Part shown: positions 26,569-34,883 of the stretch, one piece after another
Position numbering within the stretch: position 1 is the stretch's first letter
Layout: each line of letters begins with the position of its first letter
Assembly (NCBI GenBank): GCA_022827095.1
Contig: JAJDTP010000005.1
Coordinates: forward strand, 62,001-126,000
DNA from: Dehalococcoidia bacterium
GTDB lineage: Bacteria > Chloroflexota > Dehalococcoidia > Lucifugimonadales > UBA3495
Direction of reading: 5' to 3'
DNA: 64,000 bases
The notes under the pieces: model-generated
Told to the model about the DNA's origin: nothing
Seen by the model: the letters and a program-made list of their open reading frames with translations, nothing else
The model's database searches: none
Made by a program: the position numbers and the translations under genes

Positions 26569-27561
26569 ATGGAGCGTATTGGAGTAGCCTTTGCCGGTGG
26601 TGGGATGACGCCGCCGCAGATCGTGGAATGCGTTCAGTTGGCTGAGGAACTCGGCTACGAGTCCGCCTGGGTGGCTGAAGGACACGGGGGTGATCAGTTT
26701 TCCATCCTCACCGCGTGCGCGCTGGCGACGTCGCGGATACGCCTGGGCACCAGCATCAGCAGCGTTTACGTCCGGAGCGCCCCGACCATCGCCATGGCGG
26801 CGGCGTGCGTGGACCATTTCTCCAACGGCCGTTTCATTCTCGGGTTGGGCAGCAGCCACAAGGTGCAGGTCGAGCCCGAACACGGGCTGGAGTTTTCCGG
26901 TCCCATCCCCCGGGTCCGGGACACGGTGGACATTGTCCGCCGATTGCTGCGCGACGGCGCGGTGACCGACTACCGGGGCGAGGCGATCAACATCGCGACC
27001 TTCGATCTGCATTTCCCGACGCTCCGTCCGGAAATGCCCATCTACCTGGCGGCGGTTTTCCCCAAGATGCTGGAAATCGCCGGCGAGATCAGCCAGGGGG
27101 TCCTGCTCACCTGGTGCACGCCGGAGCACGCGCGAACCGCCAGCCGGCATATCGCTGCGGGCGCAGCGCGAGCCGGCGCCGCAGCAGGATCGGTTGAGGT
27201 GGCGACGCTGGTTTCAGTGTCCGCGCCGGGCGCCGACGATGGCGGCATGCGCCGGGTGGCCGCGACCTATGCCGGGCGGTTCCCCCGGTATCGCCGGCTG
27301 ATGGCCGAGGCCGGTTTCGCCGACGAGGTCGAGGAGGTGCGCCGCGCCTGGCGTTCCGGCGATATTGCGCTGGCCGAGCGTCTGGTCCCGGAAGGGCTGA
27401 TCGACCGCATGTCGCTGCCCACGGACGCGGGAGCCAGGCGGGAAAGGTTCGCCGAATACCGGGAAGCCGGCCTCACTCTGCCGATCATCGCTCCCCGGGT
27501 GTCCGGGCCCGACGCCGGCGCGACCGCGAAACGGATAATCCGCGATAACGCGCCGGCTTAG
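26569..27561 (+). CDS. LLM-class oxidoreductase, F420-type layout
   Basis: A 330-residue luciferase-like protein starting MERIGVAFAGGGMTPPQIVECVQLAEELGYESAWVAEGHGGDQF. IRLGTSISSVYVRSAPTIAMAAACVDHFSNGRFILGLGSSHK and PIYLAAVFPKMLEIAGEI resemble the F420-dependent methylene-H4MPT reductase/glucose-6-phosphate dehydrogenase subgroup more than the FMN group. The ATG at 26569 has GGGAG at 26558-26562; an upstream in-frame ATG inside the methyltransferase gene is less likely. Cofactor assignment is inference. Confidence 0.85.
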   Translation: MERIGVAFAGGGMTPPQIVECVQLAEELGYESAWVAEGHGGDQFSILTACALATSRIRLGTSISSVYVRSAPTIAMAAACVDHFSNGRFILGLGSSHKVQVEPEHGLEFSGPIPRVRDTVDIVRRLLRDGAVTDYRGEAINIATFDLHFPTLRPEMPIYLAAVFPKMLEIAGEISQGVLLTWCTPEHARTASRHIAAGAARAGAAAGSVEVATLVSVSAPGADDGGMRRVAATYAGRFPRYRRLMAEAGFADEVEEVRRAWRSGDIALAERLVPEGLIDRMSLPTDAGARRERFAEYREAGLTLPIIAPRVSGPDAGATAKRIIRDNAPA

Positions 27562-27586
27562 CGTCCTGTACAGCTTGCCGTAGCGA

Positions 27587-27952
27587 TTAGTCCGCCGGCA
27601 GCCAGGGCGACCACAGGGTGATGGGAATGGTCACCGAGATGCGTGGCTGGTCGCCAACCACGGCGGTGGTGTGGCCCTGGCCGGTCAGGTCATCGGCCAT
27701 CAGCACGTCGCCAGCCCCGAAGCGGCGCTTGGTGCCGTCGCCGATGCCGACCTCCATTTCACCGGCCAGCGTGATGACGTACTGTCGCCGCGGGGCGGTG
27801 TGCCAGTCGGAGAAGTAGCCGGGTTCGAAGCGGCGGAAATTCACGCCCGGGGTGACCTGCATACCGCTGTGAATAGCGCGGTCGCCCGGCAGGTCGAGGT
27901 CCTGGAAATGGGTCTGGCCGTCATCGCCGGTGTAAATGCGCACAAATTCCAT
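27587..27952 (-). CDS. Cupin-domain protein
   Basis: A 121-residue single-domain cupin. The metal-binding region reads FSDWHTAPRRQYVITLAGEMEVGIGDG with a reduced set of ligands (His followed by Gln and Tyr rather than HxH), and the second motif is GDVLMADDLTGQGHTT with its His. Metal binding is plausible, function unknown. The ATG at 27952 has AGGAGG 8 nt upstream; the frame runs further but without similarity. Converges on the LLM gene. Confidence 0.8.
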   Translation of the reverse strand: MEFVRIYTGDDGQTHFQDLDLPGDRAIHSGMQVTPGVNFRRFEPGYFSDWHTAPRRQYVITLAGEMEVGIGDGTKRRFGAGDVLMADDLTGQGHTTAVVGDQPRISVTIPITLWSPWLPAD

Positions 27953-28340
27953 GAAAGGTGCCTCCTGGTTCGAAATAATGTTGACTGCATTGGCCTGGGA
28001 TGCAAGCCGGCCGTCAAGGCACCGACATTCTAGCGCATCGCGGCGCGGATAGTGATGGCGTTCCGCTGGACCCGAGATTGAACCATTTAGGAAGCCGGCA
28101 GGCCGCCAATTCAAACCCGGTGAATTGCCATCCAGCGGGGTTAGAGTAGGACGCATCGATACGAATACGGCATCATGTCAATTGCCACCCCGACCGGTCC
28201 CTCTCTCCCATGTGCATTGAGCGAGTTCACGTACTTGTATCAGCAGCCGGTATTGGGTAGAATCGTCGCCTGCTGTTCCCAAGGAGCCGTGCGGACCTGT
28301 TGCCCGGCCGGGGAGCCAATCCACACGGAGGAAAGGGTGA
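27953..28340. other. 388-bp divergent intergenic region
   Basis: No gene is supported between the cupin and speD genes. It holds the speD promoter (28235-28263) and about 70 nt of GC-rich leader before the speD start. I see no recognisable riboswitch fold. The rest is featureless. Confidence 0.5.
28235..28263 (+). promoter_or_regulatory. Promoter of speD
   Basis: TTGTAT (28235-28240) and TAGAAT (28258-28263) separated by 17 bp; the -10 is again followed by CG. Confidence 0.65.
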
Positions 28341-28730
28341 TTGGATGTACTAGGTACTCACGTGCTCCTGGAACTTAGAGATTGCGACCCCCGGTTGCTG
28401 GACGATCTGGCCCATATCCGGCAGGAGATGCTAAGGGCGGCGGCGACGGTTGAAGCGCATGTGGTCGGGGAGTCGTTCCATCAATTTACGCCCCAGGGCG
28501 TAACGGGCATTCTGTCCATCGCCGAATCCCACATTTCCATCCATACCTGGCCGGAGCACGGCTACGCGGCGGCGGATATCTTCACCTGCGGCGACCAAAC
28601 GATGCCGGAACGCGCGGCGGCGGTCATAATCGAAGCCCTGCGCTGTCGGGATCCGGAAATCACACAGATTCGCCGCGGGCTCACAGGTGCGCGAGTTGTA
28701 GAACTGCAACCGGCGCACCGCCTCAACTGA
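28341..28730 (+). CDS. speD: S-adenosylmethionine decarboxylase proenzyme
   Basis: Provides decarboxylated SAM, the aminopropyl donor for polyamines. The 129-residue length fits the small bacterial class. The proenzyme cleaves itself at Glu62-Ser63 in AESHISIHTWPEHGYAAADIF; Ser63 becomes the pyruvoyl group, and His68 and Cys83 are the expected processing and proton-donor residues. The start is a TTG at 28341 with GGAGG 9 nt upstream, giving the canonical N-terminus GTHVLLELRDC. speE-like gene follows by 101 bp. Confidence 0.95.
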   Translation: MDVLGTHVLLELRDCDPRLLDDLAHIRQEMLRAAATVEAHVVGESFHQFTPQGVTGILSIAESHISIHTWPEHGYAAADIFTCGDQTMPERAAAVIIEALRCRDPEITQIRRGLTGARVVELQPAHRLN

Positions 28731-28757
28731 CGGCTTCCCACGCTGGAAACGCGGCAA

Positions 28758-28776
28758 CGGCCGGCTCTTCCGGCCG
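28758..28776 (+). terminator. Hairpin between speD and speE-like gene
   Basis: A 7-bp GC stem (CGGCCGG/CCGGCCG) with a CTCTT loop and no T run. It may act as an attenuator or mRNA processing site. Confidence 0.35.
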
Positions 28777-28831
28777 GTTGGGTGGCGTGTGACCGCGTCA
28801 GCCAGTTCCCCCTGTTGTCCAAGGAGTCCCG

Positions 28832-29761
28832 ATGGCCAGCTACCCAATGGAAGAGATCACCGGCAAGTGGGTAATCGAGACCGTGATGCCCGACCTGGCG
28901 ATCATGCTCAAGGTCGATGAGGTCCTTTATTCCGGCCATACGGGATACCAACGGGTGGAAGTGGTCCATTCCGAGGTGTACGGTCGCAGCCTGCTGCTTG
29001 ACGGCAAAACGCAGTCAACCGAACGGGACGAGCACATATACCACGAGGCCCTCGTCCATCCGGCCATGCTGTTGCATCCCGACCCGCGCCGGGTGTTCAT
29101 CGGTGGCGGCGGCGAAGGCGGAACGCTCCGGGAAACACTGTCGCACCGATCGGTGGAAAAGGTCGTTATGGTCGACTTGGACCAGCAGGTTGTTGAGTTG
29201 TGCCGGGAACACCTGCCCCACCATCATCGGGGGGCGTTTGACGACGGGCGCACCGAGTTGGTGTTCGACGATGCCCGCGGGTATCTCCAGTCCACCGACC
29301 AGTCTTTCGACGTGATGATTATGGACCTGGTGGACCCCCTGGAAGGCGGGCCAGCGTACCTCCTGTACACCGAGGAGTACTACGAAATCGCCCGCGCCCG
29401 GCTGAACCCGGGCGGAGTCCTGGTTACGCAGTCGGGCCCGGCCGGGTTCCTGAGCCTGCACGAGTGTTTTACGACGATATACAAAACGCTGGAAAGCACC
29501 TTCAAGCACGCCGTCCCTTGCCAGGCCCACATTCCTTCCTTCATCACGCTGTGGGGGTTTACCATCGCGTCGGATGCTCCGCTGACCGACCTGGCCGCCT
29601 CCGATGTGGACCGTCGGATCGACGAGCGGGTCACGAAGACCTTGCGGCATTACGATGGGCGCAGCCACGAAGCCATGTTCGCCCTGCCCAGGCACATCCG
29701 CGATGGCATCGCGTTGGAAACGCGAATCAACCGGGACGATGCCCCCGTCTTCATGGTGTAG
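28832..29761 (+). CDS. Aminopropyltransferase, thermospermine synthase-like
   Basis: A 309-residue polyamine aminopropyltransferase. SAM-type loop VFIGGGGEGGTLRE (88-100) and VVMVDLDQQVVELCRE are standard. Classical spermidine synthases have D-S/T-S/T-D-P-x-G-P at the substrate site; this protein has MDLVDPLEGGPAYLLYTEEY (164-183), the form I know from plant ACL5 thermospermine synthases (DLADPVEGGP). The product is therefore more likely thermospermine or another long-chain polyamine than spermidine. ATG at 28832; adjacent speD supplies the co-substrate. Confidence 0.88.
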   Translation: MASYPMEEITGKWVIETVMPDLAIMLKVDEVLYSGHTGYQRVEVVHSEVYGRSLLLDGKTQSTERDEHIYHEALVHPAMLLHPDPRRVFIGGGGEGGTLRETLSHRSVEKVVMVDLDQQVVELCREHLPHHHRGAFDDGRTELVFDDARGYLQSTDQSFDVMIMDLVDPLEGGPAYLLYTEEYYEIARARLNPGGVLVTQSGPAGFLSLHECFTTIYKTLESTFKHAVPCQAHIPSFITLWGFTIASDAPLTDLAASDVDRRIDERVTKTLRHYDGRSHEAMFALPRHIRDGIALETRINRDDAPVFMV

Positions 29762-29803
29762 ATTAGTAGGCTATCAGAACGCCGGCGCATTGCCGTCGCC
29801 CGT

Positions 29804-30298
29804 TCACGACTGGGCCGACCACAGTTCGGGGAACCTTTCCAGCGGCAGCACTTTGCCGGCCGTTTCCCAACTGTCCACCAGTTCTCGGATCGCATCGGGC
29901 ACGCGCCTGGTTTGCCCGGTGTCCGCGTGGAAACCGACGTAGATCGCCTCAATGGTCGTGAGCGGGGAATCGTCAGGCGCTCCGCCCTCCGTGAAAATGG
30001 CGACTTCCAGCGCGATGCTGGTGTTGCCGATGCGAGCGACCCGGGCCCGCAGGTCCAGTATTTCGTCCACCCTTACCGGCGCTTTGTACTCGATGGTGAC
30101 CTTTGCCACGGCGCTATCGAAGTATCCCGCCGCCGCGACGCGATATATGCCGAATCCCAGGTTGCGGAAATATTCGGCTTGGGCGATTTCGAGCCAGCCG
30201 AGGTAGCTTCCGTTGAAAGCGATCCCCTGCGCGTCGCATTCCTGCCAGCGCACGCGGACGTCGAAGCCGAACCGGTAGTCGGAGCGCAGTTGCGTCAT
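29804..30298 (-). CDS. Acyl-CoA thioesterase, 4HBT hotdog family
   Basis: A 164-residue hotdog-fold thioesterase. The signature VRWQECDAQGIAFNGSYLGWLEIAQAEYFR with the catalytic Asp is that of the YbgC/4-hydroxybenzoyl-CoA thioesterase family. The start lies 1 nt after the trmD stop, so the genes are co-translated. Substrate unknown. Confidence 0.88.
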   Translation of the reverse strand: MTQLRSDYRFGFDVRVRWQECDAQGIAFNGSYLGWLEIAQAEYFRNLGFGIYRVAAAGYFDSAVAKVTIEYKAPVRVDEILDLRARVARIGNTSIALEVAIFTEGGAPDDSPLTTIEAIYVGFHADTGQTRRVPDAIRELVDSWETAGKVLPLERFPELWSAQS

Positions 30299-30299
30299 A

Positions 30300-31055
30300 T
30301 CAGCCTGGTACTCCGCTCCATCCCAGGCTCGCCAGGAAGACGCGGTCGGAATTGGTCAGAGGCGCGGTTTCCAGTAGATCGGGACGCAGGCTCAGCGTTC
30401 GTTCCAGGGATTGCTGCCTCCGCCAGCGCTCGATGTCGGCGTGGTTGCCGGAGCGCAGTATTTCGGGCACGGGCATTCCTCGGAACTCAGCGGGCCTTGT
30501 ATAAAGCGGGTGTTGCAGCAAACCGGACGTGATGCTGTCGTGCTCCACATTCTCCGCCGATCCGACTACTTCGGGTACAAACCGGGAAACCGCGTCGACT
30601 ATGACCATGGCCGCCAACTCGCCGCCGGTGAGTACGTAGTCGCCGATGGAAACTTCGTGGGTGATCAGACCTTCCCTGATGCGTTCGTCAATGCCGGCGT
30701 AGTGCCCGCAGACGAGGATCATGCCCGGCGCGTTGGCAAACTCGTTCACCAAATCCTGGTTCAGTATGTCACCCTGTGGAGATGTCAGCACGATGGGCGT
30801 CGCTACCCTCTCAGCGTCAGGGATGCCGGCCAGGGCTGACTCCACCGCGGCGAACACCGGATCAGGTTTCATCACCATGCCCGGGCCGCCGCCGAACTGG
30901 TAGTCATCGGCGGTCCCGTGCCGGTCCGTCGCATACTCCCGTATGTCGACGGTATCCAGGGAGACCAGCCCGCCGCGGATGGCGCGCCCCAGCACGCTGT
31001 ACTCTTCGATGAACCGGAAAGCGTCCGGGAACAGGGTCAGGACGGTGAAGTGCAT
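30300..31055 (-). CDS. trmD: tRNA (guanine-N1)-methyltransferase
   Basis: Methylates G37 in tRNAs reading CNN codons and prevents frameshifting. The 251-residue protein has LTLFPDAF at the start, [48 protein letters not shown] and the knot region [28 protein letters not shown], with [16 protein letters not shown] near the end. The ATG at 31055 gives the canonical N-terminus. The usual neighbours rimM and rplS are absent. Confidence 0.97.
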   Translation of the reverse strand: MHFTVLTLFPDAFRFIEEYSVLGRAIRGGLVSLDTVDIREYATDRHGTADDYQFGGGPGMVMKPDPVFAAVESALAGIPDAERVATPIVLTSPQGDILNQDLVNEFANAPGMILVCGHYAGIDERIREGLITHEVSIGDYVLTGGELAAMVIVDAVSRFVPEVVGSAENVEHDSITSGLLQHPLYTRPAEFRGMPVPEILRSGNHADIERWRRQQSLERTLSLRPDLLETAPLTNSDRVFLASLGWSGVPG

Positions 31056-31135
31056 CGAAGGGGTGGGTGGGTGACGACAGGAACTGTCGCCGTGGCCCGG
31101 GCTGCCAGCGTGTGTTGATTCAACCCGACATGAGC

Positions 31136-32389
31136 CTAGGCGGGCTGCAATTCCCGCGTGGCCAGGCGGTTGGTGTAGGCCTCGCCGCCCTTCATGATCA
31201 GTAGGAGACGCTCGCGGTCGCGCAGAACCGAGATGTTCTGCAATGGATCGCCGTCTACGACCAGCACGTCGGCCTGCTTGCCAACCTCGATGGTACCCAC
31301 CTCCTTGCCGATGCCGCAGCACTCGGCGGCGTAGCCGGTCGCGGCCTGGATGGCCAGCATGGTGCTCATGCCCTTCTCGACCATCAGCTCCAGCTCGCGG
31401 GCATTGTCGCCGTGCACGAAACCGCCGGCGTCGGTGCCAGCCACGATGCGTACGCCTTCCTTGATGGCAAGCTCGGTGCTCCGGATGTGGATGTCCATCA
31501 GAGCCTGTGCGCGCACCCTGATGTGGGGAGCGCTGACCGTGCTGTGGAAGTCGTAGACTTCGAAGGTCGGGGTGAAGAAGGTGCCCTGGTCGGCCATCAT
31601 CTTGAGCATGTCGGGATCAGTGGCCAGATAGCAGCCGTGCTCGATCGACCCCGCCCCGGCTTTAATGGCAATGGGCAGGCCGGTGCCGCCCACGGCATGG
31701 CAAAGGGTGCTGCGTCCGAGCGCCGCGGCCTCATCAACCAGAGCTTTAGCCTCGTCCAGCGCGTAGGCCTGGTCCAGCGGACCGTTGCCCGGGCGACCCG
31801 AAGCGCCGCCCGTCGTCGCAAACTTGATCTGGTCGGCGCCGCAACGGACCAGCTCGCGCACCTTCGCCCGCACGCCATCCACTCCGTCGGCTACGCCGTC
31901 AGGTGACAGTGGGTCGTGTCCCAGGATCACCTTCCGGTGTCCACTGCCGCTGACCTTGTCCTCGATCCCGCCGGTTGGGGACATGATATTGACTGAGACG
32001 ATGAGCCGCGGCCCCTTGATGAGGCCCTGCTCCACGGCCATCTTGAACCCGGCGTCGAGACCTCCGGCATCCCGCACCGTGGTGTAGCCGGCCGCCAGCG
32101 TATCCTCGATGACCTGGGCGGTGCGGATGTTGAACAGCGACAGAGGTTCGTCCATTCCCCAACGACCCGTCAGACCGTATCCGCCCGACGCCAGGTGGTC
32201 GTGAACGTCGATGAGGCCGGGCATTATCGTGTGGCCGCTGGCGTCCAGCACTTCGGCCCCTTCGGGGATGGGCACGGCGGCCCGGGGACCGACCTCGACG
32301 ATGCGGTCGCCGTCTATCAGCACCGCAGCGTTTTCGACCACGGGCCCGCCTGACCCGTCGATGAGATTCCCTCCAACTATTGCCAGCAT
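31136..32389 (-). CDS. Amidohydrolase, prolidase/imidazolonepropionase-like
   Basis: A 417-residue metal-dependent hydrolase. [29 protein letters not shown] leads into [13 protein letters not shown] (HxH). Further motifs are [40 protein letters not shown] (two metal His) and [15 protein letters not shown] (catalytic Asp). The layout matches the Xaa-Pro/Xaa-Arg dipeptidase-like group within the superfamily. ATG at 32389 with GAGAGG upstream; a longer frame to 32716 has no support. Divergent from the propeller lipoprotein gene. Confidence 0.87.
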   Translation of the reverse strand: MLAIVGGNLIDGSGGPVVENAAVLIDGDRIVEVGPRAAVPIPEGAEVLDASGHTIMPGLIDVHDHLASGGYGLTGRWGMDEPLSLFNIRTAQVIEDTLAAGYTTVRDAGGLDAGFKMAVEQGLIKGPRLIVSVNIMSPTGGIEDKVSGSGHRKVILGHDPLSPDGVADGVDGVRAKVRELVRCGADQIKFATTGGASGRPGNGPLDQAYALDEAKALVDEAAALGRSTLCHAVGGTGLPIAIKAGAGSIEHGCYLATDPDMLKMMADQGTFFTPTFEVYDFHSTVSAPHIRVRAQALMDIHIRSTELAIKEGVRIVAGTDAGGFVHGDNARELELMVEKGMSTMLAIQAATGYAAECCGIGKEVGTIEVGKQADVLVVDGDPLQNISVLRDRERLLLIMKGGEAYTNRLATRELQPA

Positions 32390-32556
32390 GATCGACCTCT
32401 CATTTTGGCGAACGCGCAGCTCATCGGATAGCCCGTCCACGGCGCCGGGCTCCTGCTGCGGTGAGGCGATGCTAATTTGGGCTCCGACCGATGTCAAGGA
32501 AACATAAACCGCATAACTGGTCGCAGGAATCTGAGTGTGCGGCCGGTTCGCTACGT

Positions 32557-32562
32557 TATAAT
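32557..32562 (+). promoter_or_regulatory. -10 box of the propeller lipoprotein gene
   Basis: Perfect TATAAT followed by CGAC, 38 bp before the ATG at 32601. No clear -35. Confidence 0.5.
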
Positions 32563-32600
32563 CGACGGCAAGCAAAACTGCTCGATTGGAAAGAATATTG

Positions 32601-33629
32601 ATGGGACTGGTCGCGGTCAATTCTCGTTTTTTGTGCTTGATGTTCTGTTTTGCCGTGGCATTGTCCTTGGGCGGATGTTTTGCGGGAAATCTGTTTGGCG
32701 GTGATCTACCCGCCATCGCCTACGTAGTATCGGACGACGATGGCGCCCAGGCGTGGGTCCAGCAACCCGGTGCGGATGAAGCATCGCGCATCTCATCGTT
32801 GAGCGCGGATGCAAGGACGCCGCGTTGGTCGCCAGACCACACCAAAATCGCGTGGATATCGGTTGGCAATCAGACCCAACTGATGCTGTACGACGTAGAC
32901 GGCGAAGGGGTCACGTCCCTGGTGTCGAACGTGGACGCCGATCAACCTCCGATCTGGGCTCCGGAGTCGGACCGCATCGCGTATGTATCCGATGAAGACG
33001 GCGAGCCCGACATTTACATGGTGGCGCTGGAGGGCGAGCGGAAAACGCGGCTGACCTTCAACCCGGAACGGGAACTCGTCGGTGACTGGTCTCCCGACGG
33101 CGAGTGGCTGGTTTTCACGGAATACGGGAAGGACGGCCTTTTCCTGCGCAACCCAAATGGCGTCAACCGCATTGAGTTAACCTCGGGTCCCGACACCGAC
33201 CCGGTCTGGTCCCCCAAAGGGGACCGGATAGCCTTTCTGCGCAGCGACGATGGCGCCCGTGACGTTTATGTCCTCCGCCCTACGAAGTCTGGCAACTGGG
33301 CCGACGACACGGATGAAGTCGCCGTGTCCGACGACCAGCACGACGAGTTTTCCGTAGCTTGGTCGGCCGACGGCCGGCGATTGGCATTCGTGGTGCGTTT
33401 TGACGACCAGTCGGAGATATTTTCCGTGCTGGTGGACGGCTCGGAGCGGCGCCAGTTGACCCAGAACATGGAAGATGACCTGACACCGGTCTGGTCGGCT
33501 GGTGAAGACCGGATCGCGTTCGTCTCGCACGCCTACGGGAACGCTGAGATCCTCTACATGAACGCTGACGGAACGGAACAGATGCGGCTCACTGTCAACG
33601 ACGCCATGGATACCCACCCCGACTGGTAA
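32601..33629 (+). CDS. TolB-like beta-propeller lipoprotein
   Basis: A 342-residue exported propeller protein. From the ATG at 32601 the signal is MGLVAVNSRFLCLMFCFAVALSLGGC with lipobox SLGGC. About six WD40-like PD40 blades follow (TPRWSPDHTKIAWIS, DRIAYVSDEDGEPDIYMV, VGDWSPDGEWLVFTEYG, DPVWSPKGDRIAFLRSDDG, SVAWSADGRRLAFVV, TPVWSAGEDRIAFVSHAYGNAEI). Lacks the N-terminal TolB domain. Probably a surface scaffold or binding protein. A TTG five codons upstream is an alternative start. Confidence 0.82.
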   Translation: MGLVAVNSRFLCLMFCFAVALSLGGCFAGNLFGGDLPAIAYVVSDDDGAQAWVQQPGADEASRISSLSADARTPRWSPDHTKIAWISVGNQTQLMLYDVDGEGVTSLVSNVDADQPPIWAPESDRIAYVSDEDGEPDIYMVALEGERKTRLTFNPERELVGDWSPDGEWLVFTEYGKDGLFLRNPNGVNRIELTSGPDTDPVWSPKGDRIAFLRSDDGARDVYVLRPTKSGNWADDTDEVAVSDDQHDEFSVAWSADGRRLAFVVRFDDQSEIFSVLVDGSERRQLTQNMEDDLTPVWSAGEDRIAFVSHAYGNAEILYMNADGTEQMRLTVNDAMDTHPDW

Positions 33630-33655
33630 CCGAGCCGGGCGACGTTCCGAATCAC

Positions 33656-34261
33656 ATGCTTCACCCCGTTGCGGAACTTGACCCCGCCGACGTGAGCCCG
33701 CTGCTGGGCGGTCTCAGCGCGCCGCTGGCAGCCATTTCGACGCGCTCGGGAGACGTCAGCAACGCCCAAATCGCAGTCGCCGTCGCCGCGGCTTCTATCG
33801 TTCCCCAGCGACCGCGGCTGATCGTCCAGATCTACCACACGAACTATACCCACGGCCTGATCTCAGCCAGCGGGGTCCTGGCGATCAACTTCCTGGAAAC
33901 CTCCCAGCTACCGCTCATCTGGGAGCTGGGCATGCATTCGGGTCGCGACGGAGACAAGCTTGGGAGCGTGAGCTATACCACCGGCCCCACGGGCAGCCCC
34001 CTGCTTGAGGGATGCTATGGCTTCCTCGATTGCCGCGTGATCAATGCCATGGACGGCGGCGACATGACCGCGTTCCTGGTCGAGGCGGTAACCGCCCGGA
34101 CCAACGGCGGCGAGCGCATGACTTGGCGAGAGGCTAGGCCACGATTGCCCCGTCGGTGGGCCGACGAATGGGACCGCAAGATCGCCGGAGAGGTCGATGT
34201 GTCGTTGCGCACCATGGGATCGATTGACCCGGCCGCCTGGTCAGGCCGCCCAATCACCTGA
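33656..34261 (+). CDS. Flavin reductase-like (split-barrel) protein
   Basis: A 201-residue flavoredoxin-type split barrel. VAELDPADVSPLLGGLSAPLAAISTRSGD, IVPQRPRLIVQIYHTNYTHGLISASGVLAINFL and ELGMHSGRDGDKL match the flavin reductase-like family that binds FMN. It follows the propeller gene by 26 bp on the same strand; a functional link is not evident. Confidence 0.75.
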   Translation: MLHPVAELDPADVSPLLGGLSAPLAAISTRSGDVSNAQIAVAVAAASIVPQRPRLIVQIYHTNYTHGLISASGVLAINFLETSQLPLIWELGMHSGRDGDKLGSVSYTTGPTGSPLLEGCYGFLDCRVINAMDGGDMTAFLVEAVTARTNGGERMTWREARPRLPRRWADEWDRKIAGEVDVSLRTMGSIDPAAWSGRPIT

Positions 34262-34279
34262 ATCCGATACAATGTTACA

Positions 34280-34684
34280 ATGCGCTCATCGGATTTGCCT
34301 AACGAACTTATTGATCGGGGCATCTATTGGCAAGTGGGCGGGTTCTCGCTGGCAGCCGTCGCCAGCGTCGCTATCTTGGCGGAGTTCTCCGGCTCGGAAC
34401 TGCGTGCGTTCATCTACTTTGAGATTGCGGTTACCAAACTGTACTGGGCCTTGGTAATTCCGCTGGCCGGGCTGTTTGACGGAGCGCGCAAAATGTTTGA
34501 GAAAATGTCTGACATCAGAGCGAAACGCCGGCAAAGGTGGCTTGACGAAGGTCGCCGCCAGGAGCGCGACCGAATGCGTGCAGAGTTGCAACGGCTCGCG
34601 GCTGACCTTCCGCAGGAGGTTGTGGCCTCTCTACTCGATGAACCGCACGATCCCAGTGAGCAAAGGGGCGCGCCGAGTGTTTGA
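34280..34684 (+). CDS. Membrane-anchored coiled-coil protein
   Basis: A 134-residue hypothetical protein. Hydrophobic stretches lie at about residues 21-35 and 53-66 (AVTKLYWALVIPLAGLF), followed by a charged helix, KRRQRWLDEGRRQERDRMRAELQRLA, likely a coiled coil. Family not recognised. The C-terminal part is repeated 184 bp downstream in a different frame, so a tandem duplication has occurred. Confidence 0.6.
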   Translation: MRSSDLPNELIDRGIYWQVGGFSLAAVASVAILAEFSGSELRAFIYFEIAVTKLYWALVIPLAGLFDGARKMFEKMSDIRAKRRQRWLDEGRRQERDRMRAELQRLAADLPQEVVASLLDEPHDPSEQRGAPSV

Positions 34685-34883
34685 GAAAATGTCTGACATC
34701 AGAGCAAAACGCCGGCAAAGGTGGCTTGAAGAAGGCCGCCGGGAAGGCCAGCGGGAAGGTCGCCGCCAGGAACGTGAAACCTTGCGTGAAGAGTTGCGCC
34801 GTCTGGGCGTGACGCTGCCGCAGGAAGCCATCGATTACCTGGATGGTAAGGGCGATAAAAGTGAGCCACAACATGGATGCTGA
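34638..34883 (+). pseudogene. 5'-truncated tandem copy of the coiled-coil gene
   Basis: The sequence from about 34669 repeats 34485-34560 almost exactly (offset 184 bp), including TTTGAGAAAATGTCTGACAT. The copy keeps the FEKMSDIRAKRRQRWLEEGRR helix and a diverged C-terminus ending DYLDGKGDKSEPQHGC but lacks the membrane segments. The offset is not a multiple of three, so it reads in another frame than the first gene. An ATG at 34638 could give an 81-residue soluble coiled-coil protein; it may equally be a gene fragment. Confidence 0.5.

Noticed and set aside
28270-28340. SAM-type riboswitch before speD
   Set aside because: The short GC-rich leader shows no known SAM aptamer pattern by eye; a covariance model search would be decisive.
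28175-28378. Small frame overlapping the speD start
   Set aside because: No ribosome binding site, overlaps the speD promoter and lacks similarity.
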